64,000 nucleotides of DNA from contig JADJJL010000006.1 in NCBI GenBank assembly GCA_016710265.1, positions 310,001 to 374,000 on the forward strand, written 5' to 3'. The translations under genes were made by a program, and so were the position numbers. The number at the start of each line of letters is the position of its first letter. Position 1 is the stretch's first letter. The notes beneath the pieces were generated by a model, which saw only the letters and a program-made list of their open reading frames with translations, was not told the origin of the DNA and did not search any database. This document shows positions 9,001 to 17,773 of this stretch, piece after piece. The DNA comes from Saprospiraceae bacterium. Lineage in GTDB: Bacteria; Bacteroidota; Bacteroidia; Chitinophagales; Saprospiraceae.

Positions 9001-10452
9001 ATGAAGTACTTTATTATAGTAATTTTGATAGTTGGAAATATTCATTCCCAAACACCAGATTTTATTTTTTGGGACCAAAATCAGGATGTAAATGAATTCG
9101 TAAAAGAAATGGCATTAGGTAAAACTGCTATCTATGCATCAAGTGTTCTCGAGCAAATAGAGCCGGTCCAAAATTATAGAACAACATTAACTAAAATTAG
9201 AAAATTTGATTTGAATTTTAAGTTGATTGACTCGGTTATCCTTACAAAGGACAGTTTTATTGTTAATCTTAATAGCATTAAATACTTTAATGGCTCTGTG
9301 TACGGTTTTGGAAATTTAAGATCTAAATTTGATCCTGATTTTTATACATTGTATTTAATTAAAATGGACTCTGATTTAAATACTTTACTGGAGACCACCA
9401 TAGATGTTCCTTATACTTATTCTCCCTGGTTTACTAAAGCGAACATGATATCAGATACAGGTTTTGTGGTCTTCACTTCTCTCTCCCAGTTGAGAAGTCC
9501 ATTTGTAGAACATTACAATTTATTTGCAATTGTTGACACAAATTTAGACTTAAGTAATAAAAACCTGATGGATATCCGTGGAGGAAATTTTTCACCTATT
9601 TATGAACTCGTTCCTGAAATTGGGGATAGTACATTTTTAGCGGCGGCATGGGTAAGTCTTAGATTAAATGCAACACTTGAAGTGATTGATACAATTCTTC
9701 CTTTGGATAAGAGCAAGGTTGATTTTAGTGGTGGAGGAAATCAGAAAACCATAAAAAGGTTTTCAGATACCAGTTATTTAGTCTGTCAGACTGTACCTGG
9801 CGCAAAAGACGTTGAGATGTATCTCTGTGATTTTAATTATAAAATACTTAATGAGAAAGTTTTTGGTTCAACGCAAAATGATGTAGCTGTTGTTAGACAG
9901 ACCGTGGATTGGAATCAAAAGGACCATATCTATTCCGGAGGATTTTTATTTAATTTTACAAACACTCAGCCTAATGTATTCTTTTTGACCAATTTTAATA
10001 AGAGTCTTGATATGCGATGGATCAGGTTTTATGGTGGAGATATGAATTACCAAATACATTCTATTTTAGCAATGCCGGACGGCTGTTGCTTGGCCGCAGG
10101 ATTACGTAATTCAAATACCGCTACTATTGATGCAGACCCAATCATTCTCAAAATAGATTCAACAGGAAGTATTACTTCTACTTATTCCCCGTTGGGTGGT
10201 GAAAAAATTTGGTCTGTCAAAGTCTATCCTAATCCTGTAAGTGTTTACCTAAAGATGGAATTCGAAAATGTAAATGGGGAGGTGTTGATTACCCTTCTGA
10301 ATGCAGATGGAAAACCCGTGCTGGAAGAAAAATACAACTATTTGGATGGAACTATTCATTTAAATCTGTCAGATTTACCGTCTGGTATTTATCTTTATGA
10401 TGTAATTCATCAAAATCGCAGGATCGCTCAGGGTAAAGTTGTGAAAGATTGA
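9001..10452 (+). CDS. T9SS-exported propeller protein (paralogue of the 6.5-7.9 kb gene)
   Basis: 483 residues. Signal peptide 1-16 ends 'GNIHSQ'. The body is beta-strand rich; the segment 'MRWIRFYGGDMNYQIHSI..PDGCCLAAG' is shared with the 6466-7914 protein. The C-terminus is a type A T9SS domain: KVYPNPVSVYLKMEF, 'DLPSGIYLYDVIHQNRRIAQGKVV'. Export and surface anchoring through T9SS are expected; no catalytic residues recognised. The next plus-strand gene starts 109 bp downstream. Confidence 0.87.
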   Translation: MKYFIIVILIVGNIHSQTPDFIFWDQNQDVNEFVKEMALGKTAIYASSVLEQIEPVQNYRTTLTKIRKFDLNFKLIDSVILTKDSFIVNLNSIKYFNGSVYGFGNLRSKFDPDFYTLYLIKMDSDLNTLLETTIDVPYTYSPWFTKANMISDTGFVVFTSLSQLRSPFVEHYNLFAIVDTNLDLSNKNLMDIRGGNFSPIYELVPEIGDSTFLAAAWVSLRLNATLEVIDTILPLDKSKVDFSGGGNQKTIKRFSDTSYLVCQTVPGAKDVEMYLCDFNYKILNEKVFGSTQNDVAVVRQTVDWNQKDHIYSGGFLFNFTNTQPNVFFLTNFNKSLDMRWIRFYGGDMNYQIHSILAMPDGCCLAAGLRNSNTATIDADPIILKIDSTGSITSTYSPLGGEKIWSVKVYPNPVSVYLKMEFENVNGEVLITLLNADGKPVLEEKYNYLDGTIHLNLSDLPSGIYLYDVIHQNRRIAQGKVVKD

Positions 10453-10561
10453 GGTTCTGTAATTGCCTCGGGATAGATAATCTTATGGAATCAAAATATG
10501 GAAGATATTCTTCGAATTAAACCTTTTTTGAATATTTGATTATAGGTGAATAATTAATAAA

Positions 10562-11236
10562 ATGAACGCTAAAATTTTAGGATTTACTCTACTATTATTA
10601 ATTTGGAGACCTACAAATTGTTTTTCACAACTCTATTTTAATTTAAATCTAGGTGGAGGAATATGTAAGTATAATATACTGGATAATTATAAAGGAGAAT
10701 TTTATACAAAAGATAGTACTTATAATCGGTATCACTTTATCGTTGGATTTGGTTCTAGCTTAATATTAAATGAAAAATTTAAATTTGGATTCAATTTTAA
10801 TCATTCCTACAAGAAGTTTGATTTTCAAAATTCTTCCATAAATCCTGTAGATTTTGAAAATGGAAAATACAATTCTTACGATTTAAATATGTTAGCTAGT
10901 TGGAGAATTTTAAAATTATTGAATTTAGGAATAATGTACCAATTTACAATAATGAAAAACTTAAAGTATACCATAAATAGGGTAAATATTATTAATATAA
11001 ATGAAAATTTCTATAATCATTTATTTGGCTATCACCTATCTATCGGGTATTCAAATTTTTATTTATCTCTTCAGTATATCCCACATTCCAAAATATTTAC
11101 AACTAAAACTCTTAACATTAGAAGCTTCCCATTTAGAAATACTGAAATTGTTCAAGTACTATTATCTTATGATTTCAAACTATTTAATATAAATTGGAAG
11201 CCGATTACAAAAAAGTTAGATTGTCCAAAATTTTGA
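10562..11236 (+). CDS. Probable outer-membrane beta-barrel protein
   Basis: 224 residues with a signal peptide (about residues 1-22, '...TNCFSQ'). The mature part alternates polar and hydrophobic residues in strands rich in Tyr, Phe and Gly ('YHFIVGFGSSLILNEKFKFGFNFNHSY', 'HLFGYHLSIGYSNFYLSLQYI'), typical of 8- to 10-stranded outer-membrane barrels of the OmpW/PorT-like type. It does not end in a clear aromatic C-terminal residue pattern except the final Phe (CPKF). No specific family recognised. Confidence 0.65.
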   Translation: MNAKILGFTLLLLIWRPTNCFSQLYFNLNLGGGICKYNILDNYKGEFYTKDSTYNRYHFIVGFGSSLILNEKFKFGFNFNHSYKKFDFQNSSINPVDFENGKYNSYDLNMLASWRILKLLNLGIMYQFTIMKNLKYTINRVNIININENFYNHLFGYHLSIGYSNFYLSLQYIPHSKIFTTKTLNIRSFPFRNTEIVQVLLSYDFKLFNINWKPITKKLDCPKF

Positions 11237-11368
11237 TAAGCTTGTTGGAATTTGGTAAGTAATTATTGGAAACTTCGAATAACGCATTTTACAGGGTCGA
11301 TAAAATTTGAGTTAAGAGTTTTATTTCCTAAGCAGCTCGTCACTTCAAAGCATGCAGCTTTAAATTAA

Positions 11369-11404
11369 AATAGCCTTGAAAAACATATGTTCGTCAAGGC
11401 TATT
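11369..11404 (-). terminator. Rho-independent-type terminator of the OmpA lipoprotein gene
   Basis: Perfect 11-bp stem AATAGCCTTGA / TCAAGGCTATT with a 14-nt loop. Read on the minus strand it lies 22 nt after the stop of the OmpA gene and is followed by TTTAATTT. Confidence 0.7.
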
Positions 11405-11425
11405 CTGATAGATGGATGCGCTAAT

Positions 11426-12325
11426 CTATTTAGCGTCGGTATTTAATTTAAAGAATTGATCTAGTTTTGGTAAAATTATAATCTCCGTACGACGGTTTAT
11501 TTTTTTGCCATCTGCAGTTACATTGCTGGTTTTAGGACTAAACTCTGCTCTTCCTCCCGCAGTCATTCTGGCAGGATCTATATTAAATTTTTTCTGTAAT
11601 AATCTTACGACCGAGGTTGCTCTTTTGGTACTTAAATCCCAGTTGTCTGCAATGCAGTCGGTGTTCATCGGTACATCATCGGTGTGTCCTTCCACCAATA
11701 TATCCAGGTCTTTATGGTCATTGACGATTTTAGATATTTTTTCTAAAACAGAAGTCGCCTTGTCATTGATCACAGCACTTCCTGATTTAAAGAGCATTTT
11801 GTCTGAGAGACTGATGTAGACCACGCCTTTTTTTACTTCGATGTTGACATCATCCGAATTTACATCGTTTAAGGATCTTTTTAAATTCATCACCAATGAA
11901 AGATTGATGGAATCTTTTTTAGCCACAGAAGTGGTCAGGTCTTTGATGTACTTGTCTTTCTCATTCATCGCCTCTAAAGATTTGCGAATGCTCTCCGCAC
12001 CAGCTTTGCTCACCACAGACATATCAGATAAGCGATTGAGAAGATTGTCATTGTTCTTTTTAAGATATTCTATCTGCTCCTCAAGGGTTCTAACTTTATT
12101 GTCCTTGTCTCTACCGGCAGAAGTCATTTCATTGATTTTGGTTTTGTATTCTAATACGACCTCATCTTTTGATGATTGACAATCCGCAACCGCTTCTTTA
12201 CATTTTTGCAAAGCCGTTTTTAACTCTTCGATTTCGCCGAGGGAGCTTTTATATTTTTTGGAGCTCACACAAGAGCTTAATAGTATGATTGTACAGGCTA
12301 AACCTGATAAAAAATATTTGTTCAT
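11426..12325 (-). CDS. OmpA/MotB-domain peptidoglycan-binding lipoprotein
   Basis: 299 residues. Lipobox LLSSC with the acylated Cys at residue 19. Residues about 25-150 are heptad-like and charged, a predicted coiled coil with several 'EELK/LEEQIEYLKK' stretches. Residues about 160-290 form an OmpA C-terminal domain with 'LVEGHTDDVPM', 'NWDLSTKRATSVVRLL', 'GGRAEFSP' and 'NRRTEIIILP'; the Asp in HTDD and the Arg in NRRTEI are the usual diaminopimelate contacts. The protein probably tethers the outer membrane to peptidoglycan. It is monocistronic, with a strong terminator downstream. Confidence 0.92.
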   Translation of the reverse strand: MNKYFLSGLACTIILLSSCVSSKKYKSSLGEIEELKTALQKCKEAVADCQSSKDEVVLEYKTKINEMTSAGRDKDNKVRTLEEQIEYLKKNNDNLLNRLSDMSVVSKAGAESIRKSLEAMNEKDKYIKDLTTSVAKKDSINLSLVMNLKRSLNDVNSDDVNIEVKKGVVYISLSDKMLFKSGSAVINDKATSVLEKISKIVNDHKDLDILVEGHTDDVPMNTDCIADNWDLSTKRATSVVRLLQKKFNIDPARMTAGGRAEFSPKTSNVTADGKKINRRTEIIILPKLDQFFKLNTDAK

Positions 12326-12412
12326 AGGAAAAAAATTGAATTAATTGAATAAAACTAGAACTGCAAAAATAATTCATTGTTTATGTCATATCGTGTTAAT
12401 TTATACTTAATT

Positions 12413-12787
12413 ATGGAATCGAATCCTAAAAACGTTTTTGGGCAGGAATTAAAATCTTGCAGTATTGATCCCTTAACCGGATTTTATCGTGATGGCTGTT
12501 GCACCACTGGGGAAGAAGACACTGGCCTACATTTGGTGTGCATAGTGGCCAATTCGGACTTTTTGGCGTTTTCAAAACAAAAGGGAAATGATCTCAGCAC
12601 ACCTAGACCTTACTATCAGTTTGCAGGTGTAAAGCCGGGCGATCGCTGGTGTTTGTGTGCCATGAGATGGGTGGAAGCGTATCAGGAAGGCATGGCTCCA
12701 ATGGTGGTATTGGAGGCTACCAACCAGGCTGTTTTAAAAATGATTCCTTTTGAAACCCTTTTGGAATACAAGTTTACTGAAAATTAA
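12413..12787 (+). CDS. DUF2237 family protein
   Basis: 124 residues from ATG 12413 (MESNPKNVFGQELKSC); an upstream in-frame ATG would add 12 residues unlike the family. The sequence follows the DUF2237 pattern: 'NVFG.EL..C..DPLTGFYRDGCC.TG.ED.G.H.VC', 'SKQKGNDLSTPRP.Y.F.GVKPGDRWCLCA.RW.EA...G.AP.V.LEATN'. The conserved cysteines suggest a metal or redox role, but the family has no established function. It ends exactly one base before the stop of the convergent channel gene. Confidence 0.9.
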   Translation: MESNPKNVFGQELKSCSIDPLTGFYRDGCCTTGEEDTGLHLVCIVANSDFLAFSKQKGNDLSTPRPYYQFAGVKPGDRWCLCAMRWVEAYQEGMAPMVVLEATNQAVLKMIPFETLLEYKFTEN

Positions 12788-13486
12788 TCAGAGCTGATCT
12801 TTCGTATTTTCCGAATTTTTGGAATCCTTGCTGAGGTATTTTTTAACGATGCCTTCTGCCCAATCTTTACTACCCAGACCAAAAGAAATCGCCAAGGCCA
12901 ATCCAATAGAACCAAAGAAAATGGAAACAATATTGGTGATGATGTTTTCACCAATGCCCATTTGCGTTAAGGAAATGGCCACCGTAAAGAAAGCAATGCT
13001 GTAAAAAACCAACTTGCTGATCAATTCTGGATTTTCAAAATTATTGTCCTCAAGACTGCTAAATACAAGGCTACTCACAAATTCTGCCAAATAAAATCCA
13101 ATAATGATCAGCACACATGAGATTAACACATTGGGTATAAATAACAGCAATTGATTCAAAAGATCAGAAACCAGTTCCAGTCCTAAATGGTTGAAGAAAT
13201 TGACCAGAACAATAAGCATGATGGCCCAAAAGCAAATTCTGGAAAGGATTCCTGAAAAGCCTTTTTTAATGCCCCTTTTCTCCAAAAAGCGGTGGACACC
13301 GGATTTCTTGGCCAAATTGTCAATACCCAACGCGTGACTCAGCCGTAATACGATCCATTGCACGATTTTTGCAATGACCCAGCCCGCCAATAAGATCAAC
13401 AAAGCGTTGATCAAACTCGGTATATACATCAGAAAGCCCTGACTGAGATTGTAAAAACTGGCTTGAATGTCATGCATGAGGTCCAT
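12788..13486 (-). CDS. CmpX-like mechanosensitive channel family membrane protein
   Basis: 232 residues with about five hydrophobic helices: near residues 22-45 ('LINALLILLAGWVIAKIVQWI'), 82-105, 112-138, 158-178 and 183-205. The pattern matches the conserved-TM-helix (PF05552) CmpX-like group, including 'GWVIAKIV', 'G..YLAEFVSSLVFSSLE' and 'SIGLALAISFGLGSKDWAEGIVKK' near the end, which resembles the pore helix of MscS-like proteins. There is no cytoplasmic MscS beta domain, which fits the short CmpX type. Likely an inner-membrane stress channel or scaffold. The gene runs in the same direction as the AI-2E-type transporter, 28 bp downstream of it. Confidence 0.8.
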   Translation of the reverse strand: MDLMHDIQASFYNLSQGFLMYIPSLINALLILLAGWVIAKIVQWIVLRLSHALGIDNLAKKSGVHRFLEKRGIKKGFSGILSRICFWAIMLIVLVNFFNHLGLELVSDLLNQLLLFIPNVLISCVLIIIGFYLAEFVSSLVFSSLEDNNFENPELISKLVFYSIAFFTVAISLTQMGIGENIITNIVSIFFGSIGLALAISFGLGSKDWAEGIVKKYLSKDSKNSENTKDQL

Positions 13487-13514
13487 ATTGTTTCGATTAG
13501 TGATGCAATATTAG

Positions 13515-14658
13515 CTAAGATTTTTGATTATCTTCAGAATTGACCGCACTCGTTTTTAGATCTTCGGTGATTTTGCGAACCAACTTAATCTCACTGAGGA
13601 ATACCTTCGCTATCACCCTGAGTATGGTGTAAACGGGTATGGCTAGTACCATTCCAATAATTCCTTCCATGCGAGCTCCTATCATAATGACTAAAAATAT
13701 CTCCAATGGATGTGCTTGCATTCTTCTTGAAAAAATATAGGGTTGCAATACAAAATCATCCACAATCTTAACCACCGCAAAAACCATCAGGACTTGCACT
13801 AAAAGTGGTATGGTTTCTTGAAAAAAATCGAGTTCTAGATTGGAAGAAATGGTGAGCAAACAACCAAATACGGCTCCAATCAAAAGGTCCTAGATAAGGG
13901 ATGATATTGACAATGCCGTAAAAGAAAGCAATTAAAAGAGCATTGCTAATACCCAATAATCCAAGTAAACTTCCTATGAGCATCATCAAAATAGACATCT
14001 GTATGGCCAATCCTCCAAAATACTTGCTCAACAATTGGCTGATATCGTTGATAACTGCTTGTACTTTAGGTTCAGATCCGGTGGACACTGCCGCCAAAAT
14101 CATTCGACTAAAAAGCCCTTTCTCTTTTAAGAAAAAGAAGGAGATAAAAATGATGGAAAAAAGAGCAATCAAAAGTGATCCGGCTTTGGAAAGTACATCC
14201 CCAAAAAACGAACTTATTCTGCTAGGGTCAAAATAATCACCCAGGAATTTTTGTAGTTGATCTGAGGCACTGGGACCGGGTTCAAGACCCATTGACCTCA
14301 ACCAGGCATTGACCATGTCTATGGGTTGCTGTAAGGCCAAAGAAATGCTTTCAAAGTCAACCTTGGACAAGACCACACCTTGACTAATCAAAATAGGAAT
14401 AAAATAGGAGAGGAGGATGCCGATCATCGAAAATAAAACGACCAAAGTTAAAAATGCTGCAAACGGTTTACCCCATGAATAACGGTCGATTTTGGTTTTC
14501 TTTAAAAAAAAGTTTAATCCGGGTTCGCCAATCATACTGATCACCCAGGAGATCAAAACATAACTAAAGATTTCGCTGAAATAGCTGAGCAGCAAGCCAA
14601 CGAAAACCAGGATAATCAGTGAAATAAGGTATTTATACCAATCTTTTAATAGTACCAA
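13515..14658 (-). pseudogene. AI-2E family transporter, one frameshift
   Basis: Two overlapping frames make one protein of about 380 residues. The N-terminal part (13768-14658) ends its family-like region at 'NALLIAFFYGIVNIIPYLGP'; the C-terminal part (13515-13883) resumes 'LIGAVFGCLLTISSN' in another frame and continues through 'VLMVFAVVKIVDDFVLQPYIFSRRMQAHPLE' and 'GIIGMVLAIPVYTILRVIAK', the classic end of the AI-2E/PerM family. Reading AAA instead of AAAA at 13882-13885 restores the frame, so this is a homopolymer indel, either a sequencing error or a very recent mutation. No ATG start exists; TTG at 14658 is the first usable start and codons upstream remain open. Multi-pass integral membrane permease; substrate unknown. 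Confidence 0.85.
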
Positions 14659-14690
14659 GGAGCTTCGTATGTAGGTTTTTGATAGTAAGT

Positions 14691-15773
14691 TTAAACGATG
14701 TCGGCCAAAACCTCAGAATACACAGGATGAATCCAGTGATGCTTGTCTTCAATTCTTCCTTTGCGAATTCCGTTGATTTCAGATTTCAACATCGGTGAAA
14801 GTTTAAAATTTTCAGGATTTAAAATCATGTCTTCTCCTTTGTATCCGATACGATCTACATTGGCGATGACCGCTGCAGTGCCAGCTCCGAAAACTTCCTG
14901 CAATTTTCCATCGAGGTAAGCCAGGTGAATTTCTTCTATGCTCAATGGCCTTTCTTCGACTGTATGGCCTTTTTCTCTAAGCAAAGTAATCAAACTGTCT
15001 CTGGTAATTCCTTTTAAAATGGTTCCACTGAGATTGGGAGTCACTACAACTCCGTCAATGACAAAAAAGATATTCATGGTGCCAACTTCCTGCACGTATT
15101 TAAATTCACGTCCGTCCATCCACATGACCTGATCGTATCCTTTTTGTTTGGCCAATTTAGCAGGATAGAGACTCGCACCGTAGTTACCGGCCGCTTTGGC
15201 TTCTCCAACTCCGCCATCACAGGCTCTGACGTATTTTTCTTCCACAAGTAAGCTCACAGGTTTGCTGTAATATGGTCCTGAAGGAAGACACATCACCATC
15301 ATTTTAAAATGGTCGGAAGATCTAACTCCCACAAACTCGTCGGTCGCCATCATCACAGGACGTATGTAAAGCGCGCTTTCTTCCTGAGGAGGAATCCAGG
15401 CCTTGTCTATTAGAATTAATTTGCTCAATGCTTCTACAAAGACATCCACCGGAAATTCCGGCATGCACATTCTCCTTGCAGATACATTAAAACGCTTGGC
15501 GTGGTCTTCCGGTCTAAAAAGTAAGGGATTGCCTTCATCGTCAATGCTGGCTTTCATGCCTTCAAAAATGGCTTGTCCGTAATGCCAGGCCATGGTGGCA
15601 GGATGTAAAGCAATCTTATGCAATGGGCAAATTTCCATGTTAATCCATTGTTGGCCATCGTAATCTGCCATAAAAATATGGTCTGAAAAAACGCGTCCAA
15701 AAGGGATATTGTTAAAATCCACCTCTGCGATTCTGCTCTCTGTCGCCCTCCTGATTTTTATTCCTGCTTCCAT
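14691..15773 (-). CDS. ilvE: Branched-chain amino acid aminotransferase
   Basis: 360 residues, PLP fold-type IV, the last step of Val/Leu/Ile synthesis (and first step of their breakdown). The PLP lysine is Lys193 in 'GEAKAAGNYGASLYPA'. Other family motifs are 'HYGQAIFEGMKA', 'FRPEDHAKRFN', 'SALYIRPVMMATDE', 'EVGTMNIFFV' and the phosphate-binding 'LSGTILKGITRDS'. Length and motif order fit the longer eukaryote-like BCAT type II used by Bacteroidota. The start ATG follows a TACATTTG box 15 nt upstream. Confidence 0.95.
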   Translation of the reverse strand: MEAGIKIRRATESRIAEVDFNNIPFGRVFSDHIFMADYDGQQWINMEICPLHKIALHPATMAWHYGQAIFEGMKASIDDEGNPLLFRPEDHAKRFNVSARRMCMPEFPVDVFVEALSKLILIDKAWIPPQEESALYIRPVMMATDEFVGVRSSDHFKMMVMCLPSGPYYSKPVSLLVEEKYVRACDGGVGEAKAAGNYGASLYPAKLAKQKGYDQVMWMDGREFKYVQEVGTMNIFFVIDGVVVTPNLSGTILKGITRDSLITLLREKGHTVEERPLSIEEIHLAYLDGKLQEVFGAGTAAVIANVDRIGYKGEDMILNPENFKLSPMLKSEINGIRKGRIEDKHHWIHPVYSEVLADIV

Positions 15774-15787
15774 GAATTGGTTTTGTA

Positions 15788-15795
15788 CAAATGTA
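15788..15795 (-). promoter_or_regulatory. Putative Bacteroidota -7 element upstream of ilvE
   Basis: TACATTTG on the minus strand fits TAnnTTTG and lies 15 nt before the ilvE ATG. No matching TTTG is present 19 nt further upstream, so the assignment rests on the -7 box alone. Confidence 0.4.
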
Positions 15796-15850
15796 GAGTT
15801 AAATTTACTTTTACACCTTAAAATAAATTTAAATTCATAAAAAAATCATT

Positions 15851-16282
15851 TTGAATCCATACAAAGCCACCATACAAAAATACAACATTCCTGAAACCTA
15901 TTTTAGAATGAGCGCTGAGATCTTAGACTCGCAGAATTTAATTTTGTGTTGCAGTCAAATAGAGAAAGATTTGGCATTGGTAGAATTTTTAGAGAAAATC
16001 AACCAGGCCGTTTTTGGAAAAAAAGGAAAGCCTGCACTAACTGTTTTTATTGAATCGGACCAAAATTTTCGATTGGCGGAATGGTCTCAGAATAAAATAG
16101 AAGGAGCTGTGATTTGTTTTGGAATAAGCGCTGAGCAATTATGTTTTCAGGGTGTGCATGAATTGCATCAACTCTATCACTGGCAAGGCATTCAATTGAT
16201 TTTTACAGAAGATCTTTCCGAATATTTTACCAACGCTCAAAAGAAAGCCAAGCTCTGGTCTGTATTGCAAACGATACAATAA
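15851..16282 (+). CDS. Hypothetical protein upstream of rdgB
   Basis: 143 residues; not recognised. It contains an N-terminal 'YNIPETYFRMSAEILDSQNLILCCSQI' helix-strand segment, a middle '...KPALTVFIESDQNF' and an end 'WQGIQLIFTEDLSEYFTNAQKKAKLWSVLQTI', giving an alternating alpha/beta look. The start is taken as TTG at 15851 because no ATG lies upstream; the first ATG at 15908 would remove 19 residues that look protein-like. It ends 5 bp before rdgB, so the two are probably co-transcribed. Confidence 0.65.
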   Translation: MNPYKATIQKYNIPETYFRMSAEILDSQNLILCCSQIEKDLALVEFLEKINQAVFGKKGKPALTVFIESDQNFRLAEWSQNKIEGAVICFGISAEQLCFQGVHELHQLYHWQGIQLIFTEDLSEYFTNAQKKAKLWSVLQTIQ

Positions 16283-16287
16283 AACCT

Positions 16288-16869
16288 ATGATTCAACTAT
16301 TATTTGCATCAGCCAATGCCCACAAACTTTCTGAAATAAATGCAGTGATACCGGAATGGATAAACATCATCAGCATGAAAGATTTCGGCATCCATGTTGA
16401 GTTGCCTGAAACAGGTCATACGATTGAAGAAAATGCCATCCAGAAAGCCCGGGCGTTTTACAAATTATGTGGGCAGGATTGTTTTTCTGAAGACTCTGGG
16501 CTGGAAGTTACAGCATTAAATGACGAACCAGGAGTTGACACGGCCATGTATGCCGGTCCACAAAGGGATGCAGGGGACAATATGGATTTGTTGCTTAAAA
16601 ATTTAGATGGAAAATCAAATAGAGATGCGCAGTTTAGAACCGTCATTGCATTAATTTTTAAAGGAGAATTGCAATTGTTTGAAGGAGTGGTTCGAGGACA
16701 AATCGCGTTTCAAAAATCTGGTAATACCGGTTTTGGTTATGATCCATTGTTTATACCGGAAGGACATGATCAGACTTTTGCACAATTATCGGAATCTGTC
16801 AAAACAAGCATGAGTCACCGTACCAATGCGGTCAAAAAAATGTTAGACTATTTAAACCATTATAGATAG
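16288..16869 (+). CDS. rdgB: XTP/dITP diphosphatase (RdgB/HAM1 family)
   Basis: 193 residues, the normal length. Hydrolyses non-canonical purine triphosphates such as dITP and XTP to monophosphates, cleansing the nucleotide pool. Motifs: 'FASANAHKLSEI' (S/T-x-N-x-x-K substrate loop), 'TIEENAIQKARAF', 'FSEDSGLEVTALNDEPGVDTAMYAG' with the metal-binding acidic residues, 'GNTGFGYDPLFIPEG' and 'SMSHRTNAVKKM'. Sits 5 bp after the 143-residue hypothetical gene and overlaps the 3' end of the convergent prenyltransferase gene by 10 bp. Confidence 0.95.
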   Translation: MIQLLFASANAHKLSEINAVIPEWINIISMKDFGIHVELPETGHTIEENAIQKARAFYKLCGQDCFSEDSGLEVTALNDEPGVDTAMYAGPQRDAGDNMDLLLKNLDGKSNRDAQFRTVIALIFKGELQLFEGVVRGQIAFQKSGNTGFGYDPLFIPEGHDQTFAQLSESVKTSMSHRTNAVKKMLDYLNHYR

Positions 16870-17729
16870 AAATCCAAAATAGTCATCAAAGAAAGGAAAA
16901 CACTGGCCACACCGTTGGTGGTAAAAAAAGCAAGATTGATTCGATCCAATTGATGATTTCGGATCACCCAATGTTGGTAAAAAAGTAGGAATAAAAATCC
17001 AGCCGTTCCCAGCCACATCCAATCCTGCAGTCCATAATCGAGGTACAAAAACCAGGCGCAGGTCAAAATGCAGCAAGCGCAAATAAAATGCAAAAAAGAA
17101 GAAATAATCATGGCCTTGTTTATACCAAATTTGGATGGAATGGAATACAGATTTTCAGATTTGTCAAATTCGATGTCCTGCAATGCATACAACACATCAA
17201 AACCCGCTACCCAAGCGATGACCGCTACTCCATAAAGAATGGGCAAAAGATCAAAATGTCCAGTAACCGCAATATAAGCATCTACCGGGGCTAAAGAAAG
17301 TCCAAGTCCCAAAAATACATGGCACAACCAACTAAATCTCTTAGTATAACTGTAACCTAAAACAATGAACAGCGCCAATGGAGAAAGGTAAAAACAAAGT
17401 GAATTTAAAAACCAGGCAGATCCCATAAAAACCACACTATTTACCAAAATAAATAGAAAAGCGGCATTTGGAGATATGACACCGGATGGAATTTCACGGG
17501 TAGCCGTCCTTTTGTTTTTTAGATCAATAAAACGGTCTGCCCAACGATTGAATGCCATGGCTGCGTTGCGTGCTGTGACCATACACAAAAGGATTAAACC
17601 CAATTCTTTAAATCGAATCGAAGCCATGCCGTCGTGGTGCAAGGCAATGAAAAAACCAAGCATTGCAAAGGGCAATGCAAAAATGGTATGACTGAATTTG
17701 ACCAGTGAGAAAAAGGATCCTATTTTCAT
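16860..17729 (-). CDS. UbiA-family prenyltransferase, probably MqnP-like (menaquinone)
   Basis: 289 residues with about eight membrane helices. The two Asp-rich prenyl-diphosphate sites are present: 'NRWADRFIDLKNKRTATREIPSG' (N-x-x-x-D-x-x-x-D) near residue 61-83 and 'YALQDIEFDKSENLYSIPSKFG' (D-x-x-x-D) near 182-203. Proteins of this group are usually annotated 4-hydroxybenzoate polyprenyltransferase, but the 'R.ATREIPSG..S' and 'FDVLYALQD..FD....L.SIP..FG' versions are typical of MqnP, which prenylates the naphthoate made by the futalosine route. That reading is supported by mqnE and mqnA in this same window and the absence here of ubiquinone genes; it is an inference. Inner-membrane enzyme. 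Confidence 0.85.
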   Translation of the reverse strand: MKIGSFFSLVKFSHTIFALPFAMLGFFIALHHDGMASIRFKELGLILLCMVTARNAAMAFNRWADRFIDLKNKRTATREIPSGVISPNAAFLFILVNSVVFMGSAWFLNSLCFYLSPLALFIVLGYSYTKRFSWLCHVFLGLGLSLAPVDAYIAVTGHFDLLPILYGVAVIAWVAGFDVLYALQDIEFDKSENLYSIPSKFGINKAMIISSFLHFICACCILTCAWFLYLDYGLQDWMWLGTAGFLFLLFYQHWVIRNHQLDRINLAFFTTNGVASVFLSLMTILDFYL

Positions 17730-17773
17730 AAAACTTGCAACAATAACGTGAAGATAGGATTTCGGTTTTGGAA

